A stretch of DNA of 64,000 nucleotides from Flavobacteriaceae bacterium (GTDB lineage Bacteria; Bacteroidota; Bacteroidia; Flavobacteriales; Flavobacteriaceae): positions 3,782,501 through 3,846,500 of the forward strand of contig CP046177.1 in assembly GCA_014075215.1 (NCBI GenBank), written 5' to 3'. Positions 38,938-47,430 of this stretch are shown here, piece after piece (the stretch's first letter is position 1; every line of letters begins with the position of its first letter). A model generated the notes under the pieces. It made no database searches. It saw only the letters and a program-made list of their open reading frames with translations, and had not been told where the DNA came from. The translations under genes and the position numbers were made by a program.

Positions 38938-39273
38938 ATGAAGTACTTTTTCTTATTATTATCTATTCTATTATTTTCCTGTAAATCAACTAATGCCACC
39001 AATGACATTGCCAATTGTGATGAAAATACTGTATTTAAAGAAAAGTTTTTTTCAAATATTAAATATGTTGAAGAAAACATAAGTGTTAGGCAGAATGAGA
39101 AATTCAAAGAATCATTGAAGTTCTTATCTAAATACGTTCACGTCTCATTTGAAAGAATGGCAAATTACGCTAACACTTATCCCATAGGTGTTTTTGAAGA
39201 AGATAAAAAAGGTTGGTTAGAATGGTATGAAAAAAACAAGTGTAATAATTTGCAGTTGAGAGACACTAAATAA
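38938..39273 (+). CDS. Lipoprotein after RHS tip a, probable immunity protein
   Basis: A 111-aa lipoprotein with signal peptide MKYFFLLLSILLFSCKSTNA, lipobox Cys at residue 15, starting 2 nt after the RHS stop codon. The mature part is charged and helical (KFKESLKFLSKYVHVSFERM). Polymorphic toxin genes are normally followed at once by their immunity gene; spacing and size fit. A lipidated immunity protein would protect the periplasm or inner surface of the outer membrane, hinting that the toxin acts there. This is inference; no family is recognised. Confidence 0.75.
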   Translation: MKYFFLLLSILLFSCKSTNATNDIANCDENTVFKEKFFSNIKYVEENISVRQNEKFKESLKFLSKYVHVSFERMANYANTYPIGVFEEDKKGWLEWYEKNKCNNLQLRDTK

Positions 39274-39305
39274 ATTGATTTTAGTTGATAAAAAACGATA
39301 ATTTT

Positions 39306-39334
39306 AAACCACAGCTTTGAGTTGTGGTTTTTTT
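39306..39334. terminator. Bidirectional terminator between lipoprotein and XRE genes
   Basis: AAACCACA at 39306-39313 pairs with TGTGGTTT at 39323-39330 and continues in a T-run. It separates the RHS toxin/immunity transcript from the convergent module-A regulator. The same hairpin is at 53921-53949 in the second copy. Confidence 0.85.
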
Positions 39335-39339
39335 ATGCC

Positions 39340-39732
39340 TTAAAACTTCGCTTTTCCATCCAATAAATCTTTCATTCTTTTTTTGGTAAGCATTGAGTTT
39401 ATAATTTTAATAAGTGCATTTTTCTCATCTTCATCCAATTGGTTAATAAGCATTAATTGCTCATTAAGTTCGTGGTTTTCTAATTCTACTACACTATTTT
39501 CATTATCATTTAAGAGGTTGTCTGCACTAACAGCAAACACTTTCATTAAACGCTGTACAATATCAATAGAAGGTAATAAATGACCATTTTCCATTTTAGA
39601 TAAATGGGTAACATGAATATGTATTTTCTCAGCCAAATCCTTTTGACTCATATTAGAAGCCTTGCGTAATGTTTTAATTTTCTCGTTAAACTTCATATTA
39701 TAAAGTGCTATTGTTTCTTGTAAAGTTACCAT
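39340..39732 (-). CDS. XRE-family regulator of module A
   Basis: A 130-aa protein with an N-terminal cro/C1 HTH (KIKTLRKASNMSQKDLAEKI, then VTHLSKMENGHLLPSIDIVQ) and a C-terminal acidic helical part (LNEQLMLINQLDEDEKNALI) for dimerisation. A second possible start is the ATG at 39696. The 39732 start is preceded by an A-rich stretch, which Bacteroidota use. It is divergent from the primase-ATPase gene with about 120 bp between, so it is well placed to control both. It is the module counterpart of the regulator at 46926-47282, though the two are clearly diverged. Confidence 0.85.
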   Translation of the reverse strand: MVTLQETIALYNMKFNEKIKTLRKASNMSQKDLAEKIHIHVTHLSKMENGHLLPSIDIVQRLMKVFAVSADNLLNDNENSVVELENHELNEQLMLINQLDEDEKNALIKIINSMLTKKRMKDLLDGKAKF

Positions 39733-39766
39733 AATTTGAAAGTTTTTAATTATTATTTTGATTTTA

Positions 39767-39801
39767 ATGAAATACTATTGCAATATTATGAAATATATTT
39801 G
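39767..39801 (+). promoter_or_regulatory. Candidate operator and promoter of module A
   Basis: Two direct ATGAAATA repeats (39767-39774 and 39788-39795), 21 bp apart or two helical turns, sit in the divergent gap. The second overlaps TATATTTG (39794-39801), which fits the Bacteroidota -7 element TAnnTTTG. The layout suggests that the XRE protein represses the primase-recombinase transcript. Not tested; seen as sequence only. Confidence 0.45.
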
Positions 39802-39851
39802 TAATTTTGATTTCAAATAAATGAAAGTATTTATTGCAAATAATTCAACTT

Positions 39852-42116
39852 ATGAAAATAAAGGATATCAAAAGCAATTTAACTTTAGCCAATATTCTAC
39901 ACTACTACGGCTTAAAAACAGACAAGAACAATCGTTTAAACTGCCCATTTCACGAGGATAAAACCCCAAGTTTACAAGTCTATTACAAAACCCAAACCGC
40001 ATACTGTTTTAGTAGTAATTGTAAAACCCATGGTAAAAGTATAGATGTCATAGATTTTGTACTACACAAAGAGAATAGCACAAAAGCAGAAGCGATAAAC
40101 AAATGCAAGGAAATATTAGGCTACCAAGAACCCAATAAAAAAGAACGTTACCAAAAAGACTTAACACGAGAACAATTTTTAAGTAATATGTACCAGTATT
40201 TTAAAAATGCAGTACACAACTCAAAACCTGCAAAAGCCTATTTAGAAAGCAGAAACCTTAACTTTAAAAAAATAGAAGTCGGTTATAATGCTGGACAGTT
40301 CCATCACGGAAAGCGCAAAGACGAAACCTTAATCAATCAGTGTTTAGACTATGGCTTACTAATCGATAAAAATATTGTCGGTAGAACTGGAAACAAAGCC
40401 TATAATGTTTTTGGAAAATGGTGCATCTGTTTTGCTTTAAAGAATAAGGATAATGAAATTACATCACTCTATTTTAGAAGTACATTAGATAAGAAAACAG
40501 CGAAACATTTTTACCTAAAAAATAGACAAGGTTTATATCCAAACTATCCCAATCCAAATACTAAAAAATTAATCTTAACCGAAAGTATAATCGATGCATC
40601 TTCTCTACTACAAATAAAAGCGATTACAGATACTTACAGCATTTTAGCGTGTTATGGAACTAATGGATTAAATGATGAAATCCTAACCGCAATAAAAGAC
40701 TTAAAACAATTAGAAGAAATCATTTTTGCTTTTGATAATGACAGCGCAGGAAAAGAAGCGATAAGTAAATATTGTAAAATGTTGCTTGAGATATTACCAG
40801 GCATAAAACTAAGTGTTTTAGAGCCTATAAATAAAGACATTAACGAAACGCTACAACTGCATAACGATACTATTTTTATAGAATTATTAGACAAAAGAGT
40901 TGAATATTTAAGTGCTGAAATAACTGAAGTATCAAAAAGTAAAACACAAACAGAACCCAATAACGCAGTCGACTTTTTAAGTCGTAAAAACCTCTTAAAG
41001 AACCTAAATATCCAAATCGGAAAAGCAGGAATAGTAGGCGAAGAAAACAGCAGATTATTACTCTTTATGATAATTATAAGCTACTTAAATAAAAGTCCGT
41101 TACACGCATTAGTACAAGGTAGTTCTGGAAGTGGAAAGACACATTTAATAAGCAGAATAGCGGATTTAATGCCACAAGAAGATGTGCTACGATTTACAAG
41201 AATAACAGAAAGCAGTTTGTATAATTGGGGAGAATTTGACTTATTCCAAAAAATAATAATCATTGAAGATTTAGACGGATTAAAAGAAGATGCGTTGTAT
41301 GCTTTACGAGAATTTATCAGTAATCAAGTTTTAAGAAGTTCAGTAACTATAAAAGATAAAAAAGGAAATAACAAATCCAGTCATAAAATAGTAAAAGGAC
41401 AATTTTCATCATTATCAGCCACCACAAAAGGAGAAACTTACGAAGATAATATGAGTAGAAGTTTTTTAATTGCAGTAGATGAAAGCAAGACACAAACCAC
41501 TAAAATCATCAACTACCAAAACCAAAGAAACGCAGGAGAAATAGACCCAAACGAAACTAAAAGAGCAGTTCATTTTATACAAAGTTTAGTAAGACAATTA
41601 AAGGTTTATGAAGTCATTAATCCGTATGCCACACAATTACACTTACCAGAGAAAGTACATAAAATAAGACGTTTAAATGAAATGTACCAAGCAGTTATAA
41701 AGCAAGTTACGTTTTTAAATCAGCATCAAAGACAGCTTACAAAACACAATCAGTTAATAACAGAAATTGAAGATATAGAACAAGCTACAGAAATACTTTT
41801 TGAAAGTATTGTTTTAAAGGTGGATGAACTTGATGGCAGTTTAAGACAGTTTTTTGAACGCTTAAAAAAGTATGTAAAGAATGATAATCAAGACTTTATT
41901 TTAAGAGAAGTAAGACAACATTTAAACAGTAGTAAAACCCAAGTCTTTAGATATATGCAAACGTTAACCGAGTTGGAATATGTAAAGCAAATTGGTGGTT
42001 ACTCAAATAAAGGCATTACATATAAAATCTCTTATTGGGATAATTATCAGAAACTTAGAGCAGAAATTAAGGACTATTTAATGAGCCAAATAGAAACATT
42101 AAAGAGTAGCGTATGA
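39852..42116 (+). CDS. CHC2/TOPRIM primase fused to AAA-type ATPase, module A
   Basis: A 754-aa protein with three parts. The N-terminal zinc-binding primase domain uses CPFH (C31, H34) and YCFSSNC (C52, C57). A TOPRIM fold follows, with Glu244 in LILTESIIDA and the acidic pair in IFAFDNDSAGKEA (about 291-303). The C-terminal ATPase has Walker A GSSGSGKT (423-430), Walker B IIIIEDLDG (468-476) and a winged-helix-like end (LREVRQHLNSSKTQVFRYMQ). The ATG at 39852 is preferred to a TTG 18 nt upstream. It resembles primase-helicases of phages and mobile elements, so it probably primes or drives replication of the excised element. It leads an operon with two recombinases. Confidence 0.85.
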   Translation: MKIKDIKSNLTLANILHYYGLKTDKNNRLNCPFHEDKTPSLQVYYKTQTAYCFSSNCKTHGKSIDVIDFVLHKENSTKAEAINKCKEILGYQEPNKKERYQKDLTREQFLSNMYQYFKNAVHNSKPAKAYLESRNLNFKKIEVGYNAGQFHHGKRKDETLINQCLDYGLLIDKNIVGRTGNKAYNVFGKWCICFALKNKDNEITSLYFRSTLDKKTAKHFYLKNRQGLYPNYPNPNTKKLILTESIIDASSLLQIKAITDTYSILACYGTNGLNDEILTAIKDLKQLEEIIFAFDNDSAGKEAISKYCKMLLEILPGIKLSVLEPINKDINETLQLHNDTIFIELLDKRVEYLSAEITEVSKSKTQTEPNNAVDFLSRKNLLKNLNIQIGKAGIVGEENSRLLLFMIIISYLNKSPLHALVQGSSGSGKTHLISRIADLMPQEDVLRFTRITESSLYNWGEFDLFQKIIIIEDLDGLKEDALYALREFISNQVLRSSVTIKDKKGNNKSSHKIVKGQFSSLSATTKGETYEDNMSRSFLIAVDESKTQTTKIINYQNQRNAGEIDPNETKRAVHFIQSLVRQLKVYEVINPYATQLHLPEKVHKIRRLNEMYQAVIKQVTFLNQHQRQLTKHNQLITEIEDIEQATEILFESIVLKVDELDGSLRQFFERLKKYVKNDNQDFILREVRQHLNSSKTQVFRYMQTLTELEYVKQIGGYSNKGITYKISYWDNYQKLRAEIKDYLMSQIETLKSSV

Positions 42117-42291
42117 TAAAAAATGCCTGCGGTGGCTCACCGCTGGAACACTACGGAACACCAATGGAACGCTAAATAATATTTTAACTTATTGATATGT
42201 AATTGATTATCTACGAAAACAGAGTTAGCGTTCCTAATTCCAAGATATTGAGTAAGCAAAAGCATCATAAGTATTAAAAAGGTCATAAGTT

Positions 42292-43218
42292 ATGGGAGCA
42301 CCAAGCAAACATAAAATCCACACAGAAACGTATCAAAATTATATTATAAATTACAAAAGGCATTTAGATATTTTAGGCTTAAATCATCTAACTACACAGA
42401 CCAGATATTTATATTTAAAAGAGTTTTTTAGTTGGTTAGAAAGTAATAATATTTATAAAATAGAGAAAGTTACCACACAAGATATATCAAGCTATCACGA
42501 GTATTTAAAAGGGAAGATAAGTCAAAGAACAAACCTACCAATCAAGCAAAAAAGTAGATACGACCATATGCGCAATCTACAACAGTTTTTAGGTCATTTA
42601 TTAGAATTGAATATTATAAAAAGTAGTCCAGCTTCTCATTTAAAATTTACTAATCCAACTGAAAAAATAGAACGTTTTATCTTCTCTCAAAATCAAATAA
42701 AAGAACTCTATAAAGTAGCAAATAAACAAGAAACAGCAGTATTACATATTGGTTATGGTTGTGGATTAAGAGTGCAAGAATTAAGCAATTTAAACAAAGT
42801 AGATATTAGAATTACAGAACGTTTAATTATTGTAGAAAAAGGTAAAAACAGTAAAAGAAGATTAGTGCCAATTAGTAAAAAAGTAGCTGAAGAATTAGAT
42901 TTTTTTCTTTCAAATGAAAATAAAAGTATTGAAGTATTTACAAATAATAAAGGTTTTAGAATGCAAGAATGGACATTTAACAGCTTACTAAAAACACTCA
43001 TTTTAAAAACTGAATTTGGTAAAAATCTAACAGCTGAAGAACTGAAGAAAATCGGTATCCATAATTTACGTCATTCTATTGCAACACATCTTTTAGAAAA
43101 CGGAATGAAGCTGGAGCAAGTACAAACATTTTTAGGACATAGCCATATTGAAAGTACAGAAATTTATACTCACATATCACAAAAACAAATCAATAATTTA
43201 TATGATAACTCTTCATAA
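42292..43218 (+). CDS. Tyrosine recombinase 1, module A
   Basis: A 308-aa XerC/D-like integrase with a SAM-like N-terminal core-binding domain (residues 10-110) and a complete catalytic domain: Arg160 (GCGLRVQEL), Lys185 region (EKGKNSKRR), His257 and Arg260 (HNLRHSIATHLL), His283 (LGHSHIES) and nucleophile Tyr292 (EIYTHIS). All family residues are present, so it should cut and rejoin DNA. It follows the primase-ATPase after 175 nt that include a GCGGTGGCTCACCGC hairpin, and overlaps recombinase 2 by 17 nt. Confidence 0.93.
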   Translation: MGAPSKHKIHTETYQNYIINYKRHLDILGLNHLTTQTRYLYLKEFFSWLESNNIYKIEKVTTQDISSYHEYLKGKISQRTNLPIKQKSRYDHMRNLQQFLGHLLELNIIKSSPASHLKFTNPTEKIERFIFSQNQIKELYKVANKQETAVLHIGYGCGLRVQELSNLNKVDIRITERLIIVEKGKNSKRRLVPISKKVAEELDFFLSNENKSIEVFTNNKGFRMQEWTFNSLLKTLILKTEFGKNLTAEELKKIGIHNLRHSIATHLLENGMKLEQVQTFLGHSHIESTEIYTHISQKQINNLYDNSS

Positions 43219-44080
43219 TTATTTAGAAAATAAATACAGTAAAAGCACATTAAAAAGCAACTTATATAATATTAAAAAGTTTACAGATTATTATGGCAAA
43301 CGTTCAGAGAAAGCCAATTACTCGCAGGTTTTAGAATACATTGCTTATTTACGAAAGAACTACGAATTAAGTCCGAAAACCTTACGACATCGATTGTATG
43401 CTGTAAAAATATACTTCAATTATTTACTGGAAATTGGTAAAAGAAAAGACCATCCTTGTAGTGAATTATTTTTAAAAGATAAGATTGATAGAACCATTGC
43501 AGTAGATAATTTATACAGTCCAGAAACCTTAGAAAATTTTTTAGAAAGCTATCAAATAAAGAAGAAAAAACATTTACTCAATAGAAATAAAATCATCATT
43601 AGTTTACTTATTTATCAAGGATTAACAGTTAAGGAAATAGCAGAATTACAACTACAATCCATTAATCTAAATACTTGCGAAATCCATATAAAAAGCGGTT
43701 ACAGACAACAAAAAAGAACACTTCCATTACAAGCCAAACAAGTTTTATTATTTTTTAATTACTTAGAAAAAGGCAGAAAAAAATTATTGAAGTACAATCT
43801 AAAAAAAGAAGAACAAACTTTTATTTTAGGACAATATGGAAATGAAATAAATCCGCATAGTATCAGCAGAATTATCAACCAAAACCGGAAAGAAAGCGAA
43901 AAAATAAAACCAATTAAAATCCGGCAAAGTGTCATTGCTAATCTTCTAAAAAAGGAAAACGATACAAGATTGGTCCAGGTATTTAGCGGACACAAAAGAG
44001 CTTCAACAACAATCGCCTACAAACAAACAGAATTAGAACAATTACAAAATGCTATTGAAAATTATCATCCGATAAGTTAA
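43202..44080 (+). CDS. Tyrosine recombinase 2 with catalytic Arg replaced, module A
   Basis: A 292-aa tyrosine recombinase homologue. The start at 43202 overlaps recombinase 1 by 17 nt and matches the N-terminus of the module-B counterpart (MITLHNYLENKYSKS against MNTLDHYREYLKQEN). The fold is kept, but the first catalytic Arg is Thr142 (LIYQGLTVKEIAEL), and the HxxR His is Ile238 (PIKIRQSV). Arg241, His264 (SGHKRAST) and Tyr273 (TIAYKQTE) remain. It ends with YHPIS, as the module-B protein ends with YHPLS. Without the first Arg, normal cleavage should be impaired, so it probably acts as a partner subunit or has altered chemistry (inference). Confidence 0.85.
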   Translation: MITLHNYLENKYSKSTLKSNLYNIKKFTDYYGKRSEKANYSQVLEYIAYLRKNYELSPKTLRHRLYAVKIYFNYLLEIGKRKDHPCSELFLKDKIDRTIAVDNLYSPETLENFLESYQIKKKKHLLNRNKIIISLLIYQGLTVKEIAELQLQSINLNTCEIHIKSGYRQQKRTLPLQAKQVLLFFNYLEKGRKKLLKYNLKKEEQTFILGQYGNEINPHSISRIINQNRKESEKIKPIKIRQSVIANLLKKENDTRLVQVFSGHKRASTTIAYKQTELEQLQNAIENYHPIS

Positions 44081-45044
44081 AAAACTTCGCTTGTTCGTTC
44101 CTCACAAGCTCGTTGAATAAAAACCAATCACAACGCAAAATCCCACACAAGATAAAAGCCAGATTATTGCCGAAAAAGGCAAAAATCCTCTGTCTTTTAT
44201 CTTGTTCCGCTCGCCACCACTTCTATGGTTTTTATGTCACATTTTTTGTAAGCCAACGCTAAAGCAACACTTTGCAAGTTGTTCGTTCCTCACAATTACA
44301 AACAGTTGCGCCAACGCTCGAAACAAAAAATCCGCCATAAAAACCATCCCAAGCTATGTTACATAATAGAAGTTATAGGTTCGCTTCGCACAGTTTTTAG
44401 AGTTAATATTTTTAGAAGATAAAAAACGGTCGCTATAACTGCTATTATGTAAAATATCCGCTCAGCCTTTGCGCTTTTTGCCGACGCTACTGCCAGCGCA
44501 CTACGATAAGTTTATGCAGTTGCTAAGGCAACGCCAACGCACCGAAACAATCGTTCACGAGTTCCATTAAAAAACAATAGAAACCACACGAGCTAATTTG
44601 CACAAAAAAAGCTTCACAAAAAGACACGTAGTCCAAGTATTCCTACGCTTACTTCTTTGCTTGTTTTTTTGCACAACTCGTTCCGTCACGTTATGTTACA
44701 ATCGTTGTGCGACGTTCCGTAGCCACTTGGGCTATCCATTGCAAAGCCGAAGATTGCCTTTGCGCTTACATACTGAACTCTAAAAAAGCCAACCGCAAAT
44801 CTTCACCTTTGCAACGGCTCACGAAAACTAAAGCCATCCGCCAAAGTCCGAGCGAGTTCGATGGTCGAGCGCGCGACGTTCGGAAAAAAAAATTTGAAGC
44901 GAGCGTGAGCGAGCGAACTCTGGGAACGTTTTGTTACACAAATCAAATGAATGCTGTTACGAGAGCTGTGGATATTTTTTTTCAACTGAAAACTTCAAAT
45001 GAAAAAATAAAGGGTTCAGAATTTAGTATATTGTAACTCTCAAA
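44081..45044. other. Structured non-coding spacer of module A
   Basis: About 960 bp without a supported gene, more GC-rich than its flanks in parts. It holds a 17-nt perfect direct repeat TTGTTCGTTCCTCACAA (44091-44107, 44279-44295); the first copy lies in a GCTTGT/ACAAGC hairpin just after recombinase 2. Three larger inverted repeats follow: AAGATAAAAG/CTTTTATCTT (44149-44203), ATGGTTTTTATG/CATAAAAACCAT (44225-44347) and a 20-nt pair with one mismatch (44359-44378, 44433-44452). GCACAAC/GTTGTGC brackets 44670-44711. It ends at the MGCRKLTY start of tip b. It could hold recombination sites or an origin. Confidence 0.65.
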
Positions 45045-45971
45045 ATGGGATGCAGAAAACTCACATATCGACCAGAAAACACGTTACACGTTGTGAAAAG
45101 CGAACGCTCGCGCGAGCAAAAATTTGAGTGGATATGGTTAAGTATTGATCCTGTTACGCATCATTCAACATCAACATATAATGCTTTTGATAACAATCCT
45201 GTTTTCTTTTCAGATCCCAGTGGAGCAGACGCAACCAGTCTGATAAATGATCTTTGGAATAAATCGGGCTCGGGAAAGACTACTTGGACCAATAATAACA
45301 ATGGTACTTTTTCCAGTAGCGATGGGCAAACAGCACAATGTAAAGATTGTAAATACGAAATCTTCAATGCCTTCTTTATCGGAGATAAATTAAGTGTCAG
45401 ACATACTGATAAATATAATAGTTATGAGGATATTGTAGGATATCACTATGATCCTAAACATCAAGCAGAGTTGCACATCAATGCGTTATACGATGCTATC
45501 AATGCTTTGGAAGATAACAAACTAAAATTAGCATTATTAAAAAGATTAGGTATTGTTGGTAAAAAAGCTTCTAAAATATTAAAGTTTTTAAGTTCAAAAA
45601 ACTATGATGCCATATCCTCGCTTATAGGGCTTTCTACTAATGATAATTTCCTTGCCAATGCTCCTTTTCCGTTAGGCACTATGGTAGATATTTTAGATGA
45701 TGATATCCAAAGAAACTTTAGAATGGCAGATTATCAGGTAACTTGGGACAATGCTATGGATAGCTTTAATTCATTATTAGGTATAGAGGATTTTAATAAT
45801 ATTGTCATTATATACTCTAATGAATTACTAACTACCACTAGTACCATAAGTTCGGGAGATAGCAATATTATTAATTCCCCATATACTGCAACCGAATGGA
45901 AATATGCAAATGTAGCAACACAGATAGGTGATCAAGTGTATATTTTAAAAACGTACGAATTAAAAGACTAG
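45045..45971 (+). CDS. Orphan RHS toxin tip b
   Basis: A 308-aa stand-alone RHS C-terminus without signal peptide or repeats. It starts with MGCRKLTYRPENTLHVVKSE, the conserved opening of short RHS-core proteins in Bacteroidota, keeps a shortened core (WLSIDPVTHHSTSTYNAFDN, VFFSDPSGAD), and then has a unique tip of about 240 residues (SLINDLWNKSGSGKTTWTNN onwards). The tip matches no family I can name. It is not exported by itself, so it is either a silent cassette that recombines into a main rhs gene or a remnant of one. A lipoprotein gene follows after 4 nt. Confidence 0.8.
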   Translation: MGCRKLTYRPENTLHVVKSERSREQKFEWIWLSIDPVTHHSTSTYNAFDNNPVFFSDPSGADATSLINDLWNKSGSGKTTWTNNNNGTFSSSDGQTAQCKDCKYEIFNAFFIGDKLSVRHTDKYNSYEDIVGYHYDPKHQAELHINALYDAINALEDNKLKLALLKRLGIVGKKASKILKFLSSKNYDAISSLIGLSTNDNFLANAPFPLGTMVDILDDDIQRNFRMADYQVTWDNAMDSFNSLLGIEDFNNIVIIYSNELLTTTSTISSGDSNIINSPYTATEWKYANVATQIGDQVYILKTYELKD

Positions 45972-45975
45972 TCAG

Positions 45976-46620
45976 ATGAGAAATATAATTATTATTTTAT
46001 TGTCTATTCTTTTTCTCAGTTGTGGCAATAAATCTCAACAAAAGCAAAGCAAAGAGCAAAAACCTCTAACACGAATAGATACGGTAAGATTTGAAAACAC
46101 ATACTATTTAGGTACCGGTTTTGTAAAAGATGATTTTATTACTTTCTATACAAAGGATGGTTTCAAAAGATTTGAAGGTGCATTGAAAGAAGGAAAATTG
46201 AATGGTATTGTTTATTATTTCGGTAAACAAGGTAATATTGAAGGCTCACTCAACTATGAATTTGGTCATCAAAAAGGAATAGGAGTAACCTATGATATAG
46301 AATCTGGCTTTGCAAAAACTATCTTAAAGATAGATGAAGATGGAGGAACTAAAAATGGCTTAGTAATGAAGTTTAATAAAAATGGCACTTTGAATTATTT
46401 AAAAGATCATAGTAGTGATGAACTTTATATTCAAACAGTGAAATTTTATGAAAATGGAGTTATCAAACAAATAAACTCTCGTAAGCGAGATAGTATCTAT
46501 AGTCCTAAATTAGACGGTTGGTCTTTCCTTTTTGATGAAAAAGGTAGAATTAGCGAAAAGATATTGTATTCTAATGGAGAGATTGTTGAAGAATATAAAA
46601 TTAATAGTACTTCAAATTAG
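45976..46620 (+). CDS. MORN-repeat lipoprotein, probable immunity for tip b
   Basis: A 214-aa lipoprotein with signal MRNIIIILLSILFLSCGNKS, lipobox Cys at residue 16, and several antitoxin-MORN/MORN-2 style repeats (FEGALKEGKLNGIVYYFGKQ, GSLNYEFGHQKGIGVTYDIE, WSFLFDEKGRISEKILYSNG). MORN-variant proteins are known as immunity partners of some toxins. It begins 4 nt after tip b, parallel to the lipoprotein after tip a, which supports an immunity role (inference). Confidence 0.75.
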   Translation: MRNIIIILLSILFLSCGNKSQQKQSKEQKPLTRIDTVRFENTYYLGTGFVKDDFITFYTKDGFKRFEGALKEGKLNGIVYYFGKQGNIEGSLNYEFGHQKGIGVTYDIESGFAKTILKIDEDGGTKNGLVMKFNKNGTLNYLKDHSSDELYIQTVKFYENGVIKQINSRKRDSIYSPKLDGWSFLFDEKGRISEKILYSNGEIVEEYKINSTSN

Positions 46621-46659
46621 TTATTAAGGTTAAGAATTAACAAAAAGTAAATAGTAAAA

Positions 46660-46697
46660 AAGTAGGCCATAGTTAGTAAAATAGCTGTGGCTTACTT
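46660..46697 (+). terminator. Possible terminator after the tip b lipoprotein
   Basis: AAGTAGGCCATAG pairs imperfectly with CTGTGGCTTACTT around a 12-nt loop. No strong T-run follows, so this is a weak call. Repeated at 61275-61312. Confidence 0.4.
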
Positions 46698-46718
46698 GTA
46701 ATAAAAGCCCATATTGTT

Positions 46719-46910
46719 ATGAAAGAAAAAATATCCTTAAAGAAATTACGTAAGCTTAGTCTTAAATATCCTACCCGGTATATTGTTTTTGGCGGTTGTG
46801 TGATCTACAATGGTTGTCTGTATAAAGATCAGCAGGCACTGGTCAACTACTTTTTTAAGTGTAATACAAATTTCCGGGATATAGAGAATATAAAGGAGTT
46901 GGAGGTTTAG
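46719..46910 (+). CDS. Small hypothetical protein (63 aa)
   Basis: A basic N-terminus (MKEKISLKKLRKLSLKYPTR) is followed by a Cys-containing stretch (YIVFGGCVIYNGCLYKDQQA). It lies between the tip b lipoprotein and the convergent XRE gene of module B, where module A has no equivalent. No family is recognised. Its A-rich start and clean frame make it plausible as a gene. Confidence 0.5.
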   Translation: MKEKISLKKLRKLSLKYPTRYIVFGGCVIYNGCLYKDQQALVNYFFKCNTNFRDIENIKELEV

Positions 46911-46925
46911 GGTGGTTTTCTGTTT

Positions 46926-47282
46926 TTATTGTGCAAGTTTTTGTACGGTAGTCTTAAAAATAAAACCGTCTAGGAACTCAACCAGAAGTTGCTTTTTATC
47001 TTCCGGCATTTTCTCTATCTTCTTAAATTGAGATAACAATTTTTCATCAGTGATATTTACGTTGGCTTTATCTTCTAAAGTTCCATTGATTAGATAATCC
47101 GGGGAAACCTCCAAAGCCTGTGCAATACGGTTTAATACTTCTGCCGAAGGTTTGGCACCTGCTCTTTCATAACGGCCAATATTGCTATAATGAGTATCCG
47201 TTATCTCTGCTAATTTTTGTTGTGATACCCCTTTTTTGATCCTTTCTTCTTTCAATCTTCTTCCAAGACTCATTAAATGCAT
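46926..47282 (-). CDS. XRE-family regulator of module B
   Basis: A 118-aa cro/C1-type regulator with the HTH at residues 5-62 (LGRRLKEERIKKGVSQQKLA, NIGRYERAGAKPSAEVLNRI, LEVSPDYLINGTL) and a short helical tail (KKIEKMPEDKKQLLVEFLDG). A nearby alternative start is 47273. It is divergent from the module-B ATPase gene, the same place the XRE gene has in module A, which shows that the gene order is conserved although the sequences differ widely. Confidence 0.85.
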   Translation of the reverse strand: MHLMSLGRRLKEERIKKGVSQQKLAEITDTHYSNIGRYERAGAKPSAEVLNRIAQALEVSPDYLINGTLEDKANVNITDEKLLSQFKKIEKMPEDKKQLLVEFLDGFIFKTTVQKLAQ

Positions 47283-47374
47283 TTTTAGTTTATTAACAAT
47301 CCAAAAGTAGCTAAAACGAACTATTTTATAAATTTTTTAAATACTAATGTGAATAAAAAGTTTTAAAAAGAGTA

Positions 47375-47404
47375 TTGTGTATTAAAGCCAAAATGGTATG
47401 TTTG
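47375..47404 (+). promoter_or_regulatory. Promoter of the module-B ATPase operon
   Basis: TATGTTTG (47397-47404) is an exact match to the Bacteroidota -7 consensus TAnnTTTG, with TTG at 47375-47377 as a -33-like element 19 nt upstream. It lies 26 nt before the ATPase ATG, in the divergent gap with the XRE gene. The second copy is at 61990-62019. Confidence 0.55.
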
Positions 47405-47430
47405 TGCAGATATGAATAAAACAAAAACTT

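Noticed and set aside
44359..44711. Inverted repeats in the module-A spacer resembling integron attC sites
   Set aside because: The arms do not keep the RYYYAAC and GTTRRRY boxes at the right places, and the associated recombinases are not integron integrases.
44598..45036. Open frames of 61 and 109 codons before tip b (repeated at 59213-59651)
   Set aside because: They overlap each other, lie in the repeat-rich GC-biased spacer, and their peptides (many Arg, Cys and Leu without periodicity) have no domain character. Likely open by composition only.
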